IMG/VR virus record: IMGVR_UViG_3300022200_003225
Span: 1-23,614 of that record
Direction: 5' to 3' (one strand)
Origin: a virus
DNA length: 23,614 nt
The translations under genes and the position numbers were made by a program. The notes below the pieces were generated by a model. The model was not told where the DNA came from and made no database searches. It worked only from the letters and a program-made list of their open reading frames with translations. Shown piece after piece: positions 16,246 through 23,258 of this stretch (position 1 is the stretch's first letter; each line of letters starts with the position of its first letter).

Positions 16246-16703
16246 TTCTTTTTTAAAATTAAATTATAATAATCTATTGTTTCCTTTGTTCCATCTGAGT
16301 TATGTGTTGACCAGGTCTGAGGAGCTTCTTTTCTGCACTGTGCTATTCTATCTGCCGTATTGCCTTTGGTCTCTCTTGTGTAGTATAACCAAGACTCCCA
16401 GTAATGGCTAACATCGTATGGCGCAACAAATGTAACTTCTACCTGCCACTTAAGGAATACAAAGCTAATCCTTGGGCTAAACTCAAATCTATAGTCATCG
16501 TATTTTGTCTTCCATCCTAATGATACAAAATCAAAACCTATCCTTCTAGGAGTAGCATGCATATATCCTGGTTTATCTTTACTGTAAACCCACTTTCTAG
16601 GTAAGAAATAAGGGGTTCCTAATGCAATCTTTCCGAAATAGAAACTTAGTTTAGGTGGTTTAAATGGTGAGCAGTATGCTCTTAAATAATCGAACTCTCT
16701 CAT
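16236..16703 (-). CDS. Conserved phage hypothetical protein (GTPYFLPRKWV family)
   Basis: The 155-aa product is rich in aromatic residues, with GTPYFLPRKWV (29-39), RRIGFDFVSLGWKTKYDDYR and HYWESWLYY (100-108). I recall this set of motifs from a conserved family of unknown function in phages of Bacteroidetes. It is predicted to be cytoplasmic and mostly beta. The stop overlaps the downstream start by 10 nt and the start overlaps the upstream stop by 4 nt, tying it into the operon. Confidence 0.7.
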   Translation of the reverse strand: MREFDYLRAYCSPFKPPKLSFYFGKIALGTPYFLPRKWVYSKDKPGYMHATPRRIGFDFVSLGWKTKYDDYRFEFSPRISFVFLKWQVEVTFVAPYDVSHYWESWLYYTRETKGNTADRIAQCRKEAPQTWSTHNSDGTKETIDYYNLILKKKWL

Positions 16704-16936
16704 AATTTTTCTATTTCTAGTTTAACTTCTTGCCAATAATCTATATCATTTTTTAAAGTACTATTTAATAAATGAAACGACTCAATATTTAATATTTCAT
16801 CAACTGCAATTAAAGCGCATTGTTTAGCGTTTTTAAACCTATTTTCACGCTGTGTAAATACATCGCATTCGTTGTAATCTGCGAACTGTTCAAACTTTTC
16901 TATTAGTTCGTCTGCTCTTTCTCTTGGACTATTCAT
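16700..16936 (-). CDS. Small conserved phage protein (KQCALIAVDEI family)
   Basis: The 78-aa helical protein contains KQCALIAVDEIL (38-49) and ends YWQEVKLEIEKL, a combination common in small Bacteroidetes phage proteins of unknown function. Its start overlaps the upstream small gene as ATGA and its stop overlaps the next start by 4 nt. Confidence 0.75.
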   Translation of the reverse strand: MNSPRERADELIEKFEQFADYNECDVFTQRENRFKNAKQCALIAVDEILNIESFHLLNSTLKNDIDYWQEVKLEIEKL

Positions 16937-17106
16937 AATCCTTTTTCTTTTTTAAATTCTTCTAATAGTTCTTTCAAATCAACAGAATACATTTGATTAA
17001 ATGAATAATCAATAGCCCATTCTGCAAATGCAATAGCAAACTTGTCTTTTTCTATTTGTTCTTGTTTTTTTCTATATCTTGAATCTTCATATTGTAGTAC
17101 ATTCAT
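16933..17106 (-). CDS. 57-aa FAEW-family protein
   Basis: This small gene is delimited by ATGA overlaps at both ends (stop of the gene at 17103 and start of the gene at 16936). It encodes 57 residues beginning MNVLQYEDSRYRKKQ, with FAIAFAEWAIDYSF (24-37) and ending LKELLEEFKKEKGL. It is paralogous to the neighbouring 89-aa protein (FAIGFAEWADDNYF ... SKELLEIYKKEIR). The FA-x-x-FAEW ... ELLE-x-x-KKE pattern is frequent in Bacteroidetes phages; function unknown. Confidence 0.75.
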   Translation of the reverse strand: MNVLQYEDSRYRKKQEQIEKDKFAIAFAEWAIDYSFNQMYSVDLKELLEEFKKEKGL

Positions 17107-17372
17107 CTTATTTCTTTTTTATAGATTTCTAATAGTTCTTTTGACGTATATTTTGCATTATCTTCCCAATCTGTTGAATCACTCCATATAGAAGCATTAC
17201 CCATTCTAAAATAATTATCATCCGCCCATTCTGCAAAACCAATAGCAAATTCATCTGTTATTTGTTCTAACTTATCTAATTCACTTGGTGTTAAAATTGT
17301 GCATTTTATCTCACAATACGGCATATCACAATCCGTACAATTTATAATTTTAAACTTTTCTTTTAGTGTCAT
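17103..17372 (-). CDS. 89-aa FAEW-family protein with Cys-rich N terminus
   Basis: The N-terminal part has four cysteines (C12, C15, C20, C25 in NCTDCDMPYCEIKC), probably a metal site. Residues from about 42 hold FAIGFAEWADDNYF and the C terminus SKELLEIYKKEIR, matching the next gene. It overlaps the helicase gene end by 23 nt and the 57-aa gene start as ATGA. The pair looks like a tandem duplication with later gain or loss of the Cys-rich part. Function unknown. Confidence 0.7.
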   Translation of the reverse strand: MTLKEKFKIINCTDCDMPYCEIKCTILTPSELDKLEQITDEFAIGFAEWADDNYFRMGNASIWSDSTDWEDNAKYTSKELLEIYKKEIR

Positions 17373-18606
17373 AATCTTTTTTAAAGTGTGATAATGTATA
17401 AGACTTCTTATTCATTACTGATTTATAAATTTTATCTTCTATCCCTCCTCGTGTAAATATCCAGAATATTTTATTAAATTTACGAGTCATAGTAGTCATA
17501 CGGTCGCGCCCCTGCCAATAACTCGTAGCGCTGAAGTCAATATTATAGAATACTAAATACTTTGCATTCTGTAGGCTTATTCCTTCACGACCAGATATAA
17601 TCTGTAAGGCTATTGACTTATCTGTTGAGTTAAATTCTTCTAAGTCATTTGTCAAGTTTTCGCCACCAAATACTTGACGCAATGCCTCAAGTTCAGCGAT
17701 AAACTTATAAAATATTCCAATCTTAACTCCTTTAAACTTATCTCGTATAAACTCAGCCTTACTACTATCTATGACCATTGTATTTCCAGACTCAAACTTA
17801 ACCGTTCCGCTATACATTTGGTGTAATTTCTGTTGTAATTTAACTGCTGTATCGGCTAGTATTACCTCTTCCTTTCCTTGTACTATTAAATCCTTTATAA
17901 GTTTATTACACATACTTATAGTAGATGGTTTCATATCAACATAAAGACATTCTTCCTCTATGACAGATTCAAATCCTGCCTGCTCTTGAGTATATGTAAC
18001 ATTATATACATCAGTTATTGGCTGTATCTTATCTATATAAGCATTTTTATAACAAGTTGCTGGACCATGGCTTGTATACGTAACTCCTGGTATAACAAAG
18101 TCTTTAGCCCACTTGTAAAAATTAGCGTACTTATTAAACGGAGAATAATCCGACACCCAATACTGATGGTATATCTGACTGTATCCTTCTGGAGTTGGAG
18201 TTCCTGATAAGAATATCATGGGTAAATTACCAAACATTTTCTTAAACATTTTAGTGGCTTTACCTGGCTTAGGTACGGCTCCGAATCTATGATGCTCGTC
18301 ATGTATTACTAAGTCATAACTTTTGGTAAGTTTATGCATAGACTCATCATTCATGACCTGCATAGAGAAGTGTTTGTTATATCCAAACTCATCGTAATCA
18401 GACTTGATTGAACTCATAGCGATCTTCTTAGTAAGGAATAACACCTTCTTAGCACCGTATAGTCTAGCTATTTCCATAGACGTAGCTGTCTTACCAGTTC
18501 TAACGCTCATGCATAGATATACTATCTTCTTGTCTTTGAGTATATTAACTCCTTTATTGGCGTTCTCTACTTGGTAGTCTCTAAGATTCTTCATAAACAA
18601 CAACAT
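17350..18606 (-). CDS. SF2 (SNF2/DEAD-like) DNA helicase
   Basis: The 418-aa protein has the superfamily 2 motifs in order: an N-terminal LRDYQVEN Q-like motif, Walker A SVRTGKT (34-40, without the first glycine of GxGKT), Walker B DEHH (103-106), motif III SGTP (134-137), motif V SGREGISL (338-345) and motif VI QGRDRM (365-370). Both RecA-like lobes are complete. Phage proteins of this type remodel or unwind DNA in replication or recombination. The start at 18606 is the longest; M5 (18594, MKNLRDYQ) is more typical for the family and reduces the overlap with the preceding small gene. The product lies in the same operon as the primase-helicase. Confidence 0.9.
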   Translation of the reverse strand: MLLFMKNLRDYQVENANKGVNILKDKKIVYLCMSVRTGKTATSMEIARLYGAKKVLFLTKKIAMSSIKSDYDEFGYNKHFSMQVMNDESMHKLTKSYDLVIHDEHHRFGAVPKPGKATKMFKKMFGNLPMIFLSGTPTPEGYSQIYHQYWVSDYSPFNKYANFYKWAKDFVIPGVTYTSHGPATCYKNAYIDKIQPITDVYNVTYTQEQAGFESVIEEECLYVDMKPSTISMCNKLIKDLIVQGKEEVILADTAVKLQQKLHQMYSGTVKFESGNTMVIDSSKAEFIRDKFKGVKIGIFYKFIAELEALRQVFGGENLTNDLEEFNSTDKSIALQIISGREGISLQNAKYLVFYNIDFSATSYWQGRDRMTTMTRKFNKIFWIFTRGGIEDKIYKSVMNKKSYTLSHFKKDYDTKRKV

Positions 18607-18706
18607 ATCTATTACCTTCTACGTCTTTTGGTACTCCAGATAGCAATATCTGCTTAGCTTCTTCTATTGGAAGTAATGCTAATGTACATTCCATGTGTAT
18701 TATCAT
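18581..18706 (-). CDS. Small 41-aa protein upstream of helicase
   Basis: The start overlaps the upstream stop as ATGA (ATG at 18706-18704, TGA at 18705-18703), as in several neighbours, and the frame bridges the otherwise empty 96 nt before the helicase. The product starts MIIHMECTLALLPIEEAK and ends GNRYVVVYEES, with balanced composition. It overlaps the helicase start by 14-26 nt depending on the helicase start chosen. The family is not recognised. Confidence 0.6.
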   Translation of the reverse strand: MIIHMECTLALLPIEEAKQILLSGVPKDVEGNRYVVVYEES

Positions 18707-19038
18707 AGTAATTTATCAAAAAGAATTGTACCTTTTTTTCTTGCTAACTCTACGTTCTGAATGAACTTGTCTGTAAATTCAGAAAAAAGAATTGAGTCTG
18801 GCTCGTTTAAAGACGCTATTTGTTGAATTAATCTATGCTTGAATCGTATTGAGTTTGTTACAAGCTCTGGGTATTTTGAGTAAATCTCATTGTATTTATT
18901 AGATACTTCTTTCTCGATTTCTTTAGTAAGCATATTGTAATACATTTTAGCTTTGCCTTTTAATCTATAATCATCAGCTAATTCGTTAGCTAATTGAAAC
19001 GTTATTAAAAGTTCCAATCCATTTTTATATTTTTCCAT
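18703..19038 (-). CDS. Helical hypothetical protein
   Basis: The 111-aa product appears entirely alpha-helical (ELLITFQLANELADDYRLK; MYYNMLTKEIEKEVSNKY; ELARKKGTILFDKLL-type amphipathic segments), with no catalytic or metal-binding motif. It overlaps the upstream gene by 14 nt and couples to the small gene downstream through ATGA. The location between primase-helicase and SF2 helicase suggests a replication accessory role; I do not recognise it. Confidence 0.65.
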   Translation of the reverse strand: MEKYKNGLELLITFQLANELADDYRLKGKAKMYYNMLTKEIEKEVSNKYNEIYSKYPELVTNSIRFKHRLIQQIASLNEPDSILFSEFTDKFIQNVELARKKGTILFDKLL

Positions 19039-19282
19039 ATCTTAAATATTTATAAACATCATTAATTTTTTTGTCAGCATTGGCTACTGTTTTATACCTA
19101 ACCGAACCTAGACTTTCCGAACTAGTATGCTGAACGTCATTGATATACTTTATGTCTTTGCCGTCCGTTGTAATTCCACCTCTTCGAACGGCTATTCTAT
19201 AATGAGTAGAGTCTTTCTTTATATAGACCTGATAATCATTATCTATGCACCATTGCGCATCAGAAAGTAAATTGCTCGTCAT
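19025..19282 (-). CDS. Small hypothetical protein in replication operon
   Basis: The 85-aa product has beta-hairpin-like alternation (YQVYIKKDSTHYRIAVRRGG) followed by a helical C terminus (NADKKINDVYKYLRYGKI), which could be a small DNA- or protein-binding fold. It overlaps the end of the primase-helicase gene by 23 nt and the next gene start by 14 nt. No known family is recognised. Confidence 0.6.
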   Translation of the reverse strand: MTSNLLSDAQWCIDNDYQVYIKKDSTHYRIAVRRGGITTDGKDIKYINDVQHTSSESLGSVRYKTVANADKKINDVYKYLRYGKI

Positions 19283-21659
19283 CTTTAGTTCCTATAAATT
19301 TAATCCAGTTCCCTGATGCACTTCTACCATCAGCAGGTACATTACCAGTCATAAACACTCCATACGATATTAACCATTTGTAAAACTCTGTCCTTGAGAT
19401 AGTTCTCTTGGCTTTTGGCGCAAAATCAGGATTACAAATAATGAAATCCATGTAAAGGTCTTGCTTGAACACAACTTCATTAAGGACTAATTTATCACAA
19501 TATGGCTTACCACCTAACAATCCGCACCACTCAATAAATTCATGGCAAGTTTCTGCTGATAACTTACGTATCTTTAGATTGACAAATGTACTCTTAATTA
19601 GCCCAGTATTCAAGTATTTCTTCAAATTATTTATCATATAATTATCAAACCTACACCATTCGCTTATGTCCCACTCAGAAAAAAATAATCTACCAAACTC
19701 TACTTGAGGTGTAAACGACTTGTTATAGAATTGCTTAAACTCTAACTCCCACTTACGTCTCTCAAATGAATTACCCTTACCTTTAATAGCATAGTTAGTT
19801 GTAATAACTATCTTAGGCGACTTAATAAATGGCACGTGCATTGCGTCCTTATTCTTTCGTTCTAGCGTTATACCTTCTGTAATTACGCTAAACAGCCTTT
19901 CAAAGTTAAAGTCTTTCTTGACGTCATCGAATGATATAATCTGAGTGTCTACCGATACAGTTTGGTACGGAAAGGAGCTATCAAAACTCATTCGTTTACC
20001 ATCGATAAATGCCAACTTCTTCATTTGAGATATTCCATTCACAAACAATCCCTTACCAGTACCTCCTTCTGGATCGTCTGTAATAACTTCATCGTTTAAA
20101 ATAACAGCAGGACAGTACGATAGATTCTTGTACTGATGTAGCATAAACCCAATAGTACTCTCTAATGACTCTATTCTAAGCTTTTCTTGATTGGAAACGT
20201 TTGATATGAAAGTCTTATAATCACACTCATCAACTGAACAAATATCAAATTCACGCTTAATTACTTGGTCAGCCCATACATAACCACCTAAATCTAAATA
20301 GTCTATGATATTAATATCGGTCTTTGTTACGTTTACTGCACAGTTTATATAATATAGATATGCATTATCCTTATTGTCTTCCATAAAGTGCACGTCAACA
20401 GATGATAATAGCGATAGAAAATCTTCTTTAAAGAACCTAGTCTTGTCAGCAAAATAATTATATACTGATAAATCATCTCCATTCTGTAAATATCTAAGCA
20501 CGAAGTCTTTTATTTCATCTTCAGAAGTATGATCTATTAAATTATTAGTAACTTTAACGAATATGAAATTCTTGCCTCCATTTGGCATGTATTTATAATA
20601 CCCATGGTCTTCTAAAAACTCTCTAAACATATAATGAACAATACTAATAGCTCCCTTGTCTGACTTAGTCCAAAACTTTCTAATTGATTCGTCGCTATCT
20701 ATTGATTCTATTACTGTATTAATATCTTGTTCTGAAAGATTTGTACTTGAAAGTTCTTGTTTAATTTCTTTTTTAGATACTCCTCTTTTTATTTTTTGTC
20801 TTACTTGAGATAATTTATCGTCATCTTCATAGAATTTAGAGCCAAATGCCGCGGTGTTTCTATAAGCTGAGTTAATTATGGTATTTATTTCAGACATTGG
20901 GTGATTCTTACTAACGAATTGTGATAAAACATATTCAGACAATGACTTACTTACTCCATAATCGTTGAATGCAGATGCTAATATAAACATATTGTTGTTT
21001 CTTTTTCCATCAACCATAGGATATTTTCTTGTCCACCATTTCATAAGAATATCTATTATTTTATTCTCATTTGTTATTGGTATACTTGGCTGTGATGTAG
21101 CTTTATCCATCTCTACATACTGATGTTCTGCAATTACATCCCACACTTCAGAGTCTTTATTGAAATAAATATCTTTGTCATAAGACTCGTAGCATACTCT
21201 AGATATGTTTTTTGAGGTGGTATCGAAATATTCTGAATTAAAATGGTGTTCTAATGCGTTAAAATAATTCTTATGCTCTTGAATATCCTTAGGTATTTTT
21301 ACAATAACTTTAAGACCGTCTCCTGATGGAGATACAAATACTGAATAAACATATTTATCTGTAGATATAATTTCTTTCTCAACATTCATTTCTTTAACAC
21401 TTGGATATCCGTCAAAATCAAGACATATAAATCCACTATGTTCTATAATAGCACTATCTAATCTTTTATTAAACGTTCCAGAGAAGCATATTGCTGGTAA
21501 TTGTTGCTTTAATTCGTTACGCTTTGTTTTGTCTTTCTCCTTTCTGATAAGCTCTACCAATTCCTTTGACTTACCTTCCTTGATTCTGGTAAGTATAGTA
21601 TCGATATTCTTAAAGAAAGGCGTTGACGTTTCTTTAATGTTTTTAAAAATTGTTATCAT
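19260..21659 (-). CDS. Bifunctional primase-helicase (VirE_N/BT4734-like primase + SF3/DUF5906-like helicase)
   Basis: The 799-aa protein has an N-terminal archaeo-eukaryotic-type primase domain (about 50-175: LPAICFSGTF; the metal motif LD81-F-D83; SPSGDGLKV at 110-118; RVCYESYDKDIYFN). A helical PriCT-like linker domain follows (about 200-275, GKRNNNMFILASAFNDYG). The C-terminal ATPase domain has Walker A EGGTGKG (531-537), Walker B IISFDD (574-579), sensor IVITTN (617-622) and the arginine pair R634-R635. Proteins of this architecture both lay primers and unwind DNA at phage and plasmid origins, and are typical of Bacteroidetes mobile elements. The gene starts 13 nt after the UUCG terminator that follows the SSB gene. 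All key residues are present. Confidence 0.9.
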   Translation of the reverse strand: MITIFKNIKETSTPFFKNIDTILTRIKEGKSKELVELIRKEKDKTKRNELKQQLPAICFSGTFNKRLDSAIIEHSGFICLDFDGYPSVKEMNVEKEIISTDKYVYSVFVSPSGDGLKVIVKIPKDIQEHKNYFNALEHHFNSEYFDTTSKNISRVCYESYDKDIYFNKDSEVWDVIAEHQYVEMDKATSQPSIPITNENKIIDILMKWWTRKYPMVDGKRNNNMFILASAFNDYGVSKSLSEYVLSQFVSKNHPMSEINTIINSAYRNTAAFGSKFYEDDDKLSQVRQKIKRGVSKKEIKQELSSTNLSEQDINTVIESIDSDESIRKFWTKSDKGAISIVHYMFREFLEDHGYYKYMPNGGKNFIFVKVTNNLIDHTSEDEIKDFVLRYLQNGDDLSVYNYFADKTRFFKEDFLSLLSSVDVHFMEDNKDNAYLYYINCAVNVTKTDINIIDYLDLGGYVWADQVIKREFDICSVDECDYKTFISNVSNQEKLRIESLESTIGFMLHQYKNLSYCPAVILNDEVITDDPEGGTGKGLFVNGISQMKKLAFIDGKRMSFDSSFPYQTVSVDTQIISFDDVKKDFNFERLFSVITEGITLERKNKDAMHVPFIKSPKIVITTNYAIKGKGNSFERRKWELEFKQFYNKSFTPQVEFGRLFFSEWDISEWCRFDNYMINNLKKYLNTGLIKSTFVNLKIRKLSAETCHEFIEWCGLLGGKPYCDKLVLNEVVFKQDLYMDFIICNPDFAPKAKRTISRTEFYKWLISYGVFMTGNVPADGRSASGNWIKFIGTKDDEQFTF

Positions 21660-21672
21660 AAGTTTAGATTAA

Positions 21673-21692
21673 AACAGCCCCGAAGGGCTGTT
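21673..21692 (-). terminator. UUCG-loop terminator between SSB and primase genes
   Basis: On the minus strand AACAGCCC pairs perfectly with GGGCTGTT around a TTCG loop closed by C-G (the very stable cUUCGg tetraloop), followed by TTTTAATC. It begins 4 nt after the SSB stop and ends 13 nt before the primase start codon. The structure fits an intrinsic terminator or attenuator that lowers expression of the replication genes relative to the SSB. The U-tract is short, so partial read-through is likely, and no separate promoter is seen for the primase. Confidence 0.75.
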
Positions 21693-21696
21693 AGTT

Positions 21697-22008
21697 TTAG
21701 AATGGCAAATCATTTTGTGGTGGCTGTTCTGCTTGAACCGTAGCTGACTTGTCTACTTTCCATCCTTGAATAGTGTTGAAGTATTTTGACTCTCCTTGTG
21801 GGTTAACCCATTTACGACCTCTTAGGTTTATTCCTACAATTACGTCATCGCCTACATTTACTTTGTCAAGCAATGAACACTTGTTGAACTCGATGCTAAT
21901 ACTCTGTGGGTATTGTTCCTGAGTGGTTACTACTAATTCTCTCTTTGAGAATGTTGCCGACACCTCTTGTGTGGCTCCGATAAATTCTACCTTACCTGAT
22001 ACTTCCAT
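21697..22008 (-). CDS. DUF3127-type OB-fold single-strand DNA-binding protein
   Basis: The 103-aa product consists of an OB-fold-like beta domain (residues 1-86: MEVSGKVEFIGATQEVS; VGDDVIVGINLRGRKW; YFNTIQGWKV) and a Gln/Pro-rich linker ending NDLPF. The ending matches the acidic-hydrophobic tip (D-D/L-I/L-P-F) by which bacterial SSBs recruit partner proteins. The domain matches DUF3127, found in Bacteroidetes phages and mobile elements. It is the first phage gene of the minus-strand operon, directly before the primase-helicase, and probably coats single-stranded DNA in replication. A strong terminator just after it would allow higher expression than the genes below. Confidence 0.85.
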   Translation of the reverse strand: MEVSGKVEFIGATQEVSATFSKRELVVTTQEQYPQSISIEFNKCSLLDKVNVGDDVIVGINLRGRKWVNPQGESKYFNTIQGWKVDKSATVQAEQPPQNDLPF

Positions 22009-22103
22009 AATATTTGATTTGATTTGCTTACCTTTTTTACTGTTGTCGGCTATTCAGTTTTTTTAGTGTATTATACTATTATTAAAGTTAAGGGTACGCA
22101 ATA

Positions 22104-22425
22104 GTTAGCAATAATTATCACGACAATAGTCTTCATAGTCAAAAACACCATCTTTTGTAATAGCTATTCTGTCTATTTTTCCATCTTCGTGTAACCACAC
22201 TGCAAAAATTCTATGATTACTTGCTTGTATTGCCATTTCTTTAGCAATATCTTCTTCAAATTCATAATCTCTATCCGACTCAAATTTTGACGAAATTGGT
22301 AAAGAATTTTCTTTTCCAAAAAAATATTTTTCTTTATATTTATTAGTGAATGTATCAGAAAATGTAAATTTCCAATCATCTGTAATAATAGTGCTTCTAT
22401 ATCCCATAATATAACTATTGCTAAC
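22104..22425. repeat. 15-nt inverted repeat bracketing the 22105-22407 gene (cassette ends)
   Basis: GTTAGCAATAATTAT (22104-22118) and ATAACTATTGCTAAC (22411-22425) are inverted copies with 14 of 15 positions matching. One copy overlaps the gene's stop codon and the other lies 4 nt upstream of its start codon. The pair delimits a ~320-bp unit, as expected for a mobile gene cassette. The outer part of the left copy continues into CGCAATA, a remnant of an attC-like arm. Confidence 0.8.
22105..22407 (-). CDS. Cassette gene, 100-aa hypothetical protein
   Basis: The product begins MGYRSTIITDDWKF and is acidic and mixed alpha/beta, ending DYEDYCRDNYC. There are no membrane, catalytic or signal features that I recognise; MGYRS-type starts occur in small phage and mobile-element proteins. 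It is the only gene in its cassette and is the closest cassette gene to the phage SSB gene, on the same strand. The overlapping 84-aa frame in another register is a shadow. Function unknown. Confidence 0.65.
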   Translation of the reverse strand: MGYRSTIITDDWKFTFSDTFTNKYKEKYFFGKENSLPISSKFESDRDYEFEEDIAKEMAIQASNHRIFAVWLHEDGKIDRIAITKDGVFDYEDYCRDNYC

Positions 22426-22548
22426 ATCGGTTTTGCTCTATTGCGGTTTTGGGCATAACTGAATATTCTATTTGTATTTGTTAATTTTGTTTTTAAATCT
22501 AAACTTTTGGCTTACTTCCCCGCAACAAAGCAAAGCCGAGAAACGTTA
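22416..22548 (-). repeat. attC-like element A (between the 91-aa and 100-aa cassette genes)
   Basis: This ~133-bp non-coding spacer has long imperfect inverted arms. The 18-nt segments 22429-22446 (GGTTTTGCTCTATTGCGG) and 22520-22537 are complementary at 15 of 18 positions. Outside them, the minus strand reads ATAACG just after the stop of the 91-aa gene and GTTAGC just before the next gene. The A/T-rich centre lacks coding sequence. Arms, outer TAAC/GTTA motifs and gene-spacer alternation resemble integron attC sites, though the core triplets are not the canonical RYYYAAC/GTTRRRY. Confidence 0.65.
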
Positions 22549-22821
22549 TGTGATATATTCATCACCTAAGTAGTCAACTATGCCTTTTGCTTGATTTATT
22601 GCTTGATTAACAGAAGTAAATCTTCCTCCATCATTGCACTCTCCTAAATTCAAAGGTTGGTTTTTACTTCCGTTTCTATATAAATGACATACTACATCTT
22701 TTTTTTCTGTCCATTTATCTTTCTTTTCGTCATATTCTTCATAAACATTTCTCCAAGCAACTATTTTACTGTTTGAATATGTTTCTTCTTTTAAATCCTC
22801 TTTTCTGAAATTCCTATCCAT
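22546..22821 (-). CDS. Cassette gene, 91-aa hypothetical protein
   Basis: The product begins MDRNFRKEDLKEETYSNSK and includes KIVAWRNVYEEYDEK, VVCHLYRNGSKNQPLNLGEC, and ends GIVDYLGDEYIT. It is charged and soluble with two or three short beta strands; I do not recognise a family. The stop codon lies inside the outer motif of attC-like element A, a typical cassette arrangement. Upstream of its start is a short region (22822-22876) with no further gene. Confidence 0.6.
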   Translation of the reverse strand: MDRNFRKEDLKEETYSNSKIVAWRNVYEEYDEKKDKWTEKKDVVCHLYRNGSKNQPLNLGECNDGGRFTSVNQAINQAKGIVDYLGDEYIT

Positions 22822-22876
22822 AATATATAGGTGTTGGGTTTTATTACTCCGCCCAGAAGTTTATGAAAAGCCCCGC

Positions 22877-23010
22877 CACTAACAACGTGTATAAGAAATG
22901 GCGGGTTCGGTGCTTAATTGATGTTTTGTGCTTCTATTAATGTTTTGTTTTAAATTGAATGTTCTCGTTTCTTAATCCGCCACTTCGCCAAGTTGCAAAC
23001 GTTGTGGTGC
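22877..23010 (-). repeat. attC-like element B (between the 74-aa and 91-aa cassette genes)
   Basis: This ~134-bp spacer has outer arms ACAACG (22882-22887) and CGTTGT (23000-23005) and inner arms TGGCGG (22899-22904) and CCGCCA (22977-22982), both pairs perfect. The intervening segments are only partly complementary, and the ~70-nt centre is A/T-rich. An alternative local hairpin, CCCGCCA (22872-22878) with TGGCGGG (22899-22905), uses the same inner arm. The layout of two paired boxes per side, unpaired spacer and loop is that of a folded attC site. Confidence 0.7.
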
Positions 23011-23258
23011 ATTTAGAAAACGAAAGGCTTTCCATTTACCAAATCAACATTTACAGGATGATAATCATCAATTCCAGTCTTCGATACCATCCAACACCCA
23101 TCCCAATGGCTGAATGTGAATGTTCTTTTTGTTCCAGGGCATTTTGTGCACCTAACACGGTCCCCTTCTTTTAGTATTTTCTTAGCCAATAATTCAGCCT
23201 TTTTACCTAATTCTTTACGCTCTTTTGAAACTTCCATAAGTGGAAAACGCACCACAAC
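23001..23258. repeat. 10-nt inverted repeat bracketing the 23013-23237 gene (cassette ends)
   Basis: GTTGTGGTGC (23001-23010) and GCACCACAAC (23249-23258) are perfect inverted copies, 2 nt beyond the stop codon and 11 nt upstream of the start codon of the enclosed gene. They also form the outer arms of attC-like elements B and C. The sequence differs from the inverted ends of the 22104-22425 cassette. Confidence 0.8.
23013..23237 (-). CDS. Cassette gene, 74-aa hypothetical protein
   Basis: The start at 23237 (MEVSKERKELGKKAELL) lies inside the cassette; the longer frame to 23273 would begin within the attC-like arm and is less likely. After a basic N-terminal helix comes RVRCTKCPGTKRTFTFSHWD, a possible small zinc-binding or beta-barrel segment with a C-x2-C pair, then GCWMVSKTGIDDYHPVNV and NGKPFVF. 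The VSK-G-I-DD-x-P-V ... NGKP pattern recalls short proteins of bacterial cassettes and mobile elements of unknown function. Confidence 0.65.
   Translation of the reverse strand: MEVSKERKELGKKAELLAKKILKEGDRVRCTKCPGTKRTFTFSHWDGCWMVSKTGIDDYHPVNVDLVNGKPFVF

Noticed and set aside
22040-22062. ACTG ... CAGT pair with T tracts as a plus-strand terminator
   Set aside because: Only four base pairs around a 12-nt loop; too weak to support.
22070-22075. TATAAT (minus strand) upstream of the SSB gene as a sigma70 -10 box
   Set aside because: Bacteroidetes primary sigma uses TAnnTTTG; no suitably spaced -35 element is seen, and the hexamer is common by chance in AT-rich DNA.
22173-22427. 84-aa frame overlapping the 100-aa cassette gene
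   Set aside because: Hydrophobic and Ile/Leu/Lys-rich, as expected of an off-frame reading of AT-rich DNA. Its start lies in the inverted repeat, whereas the 100-aa frame fits exactly between the cassette ends.
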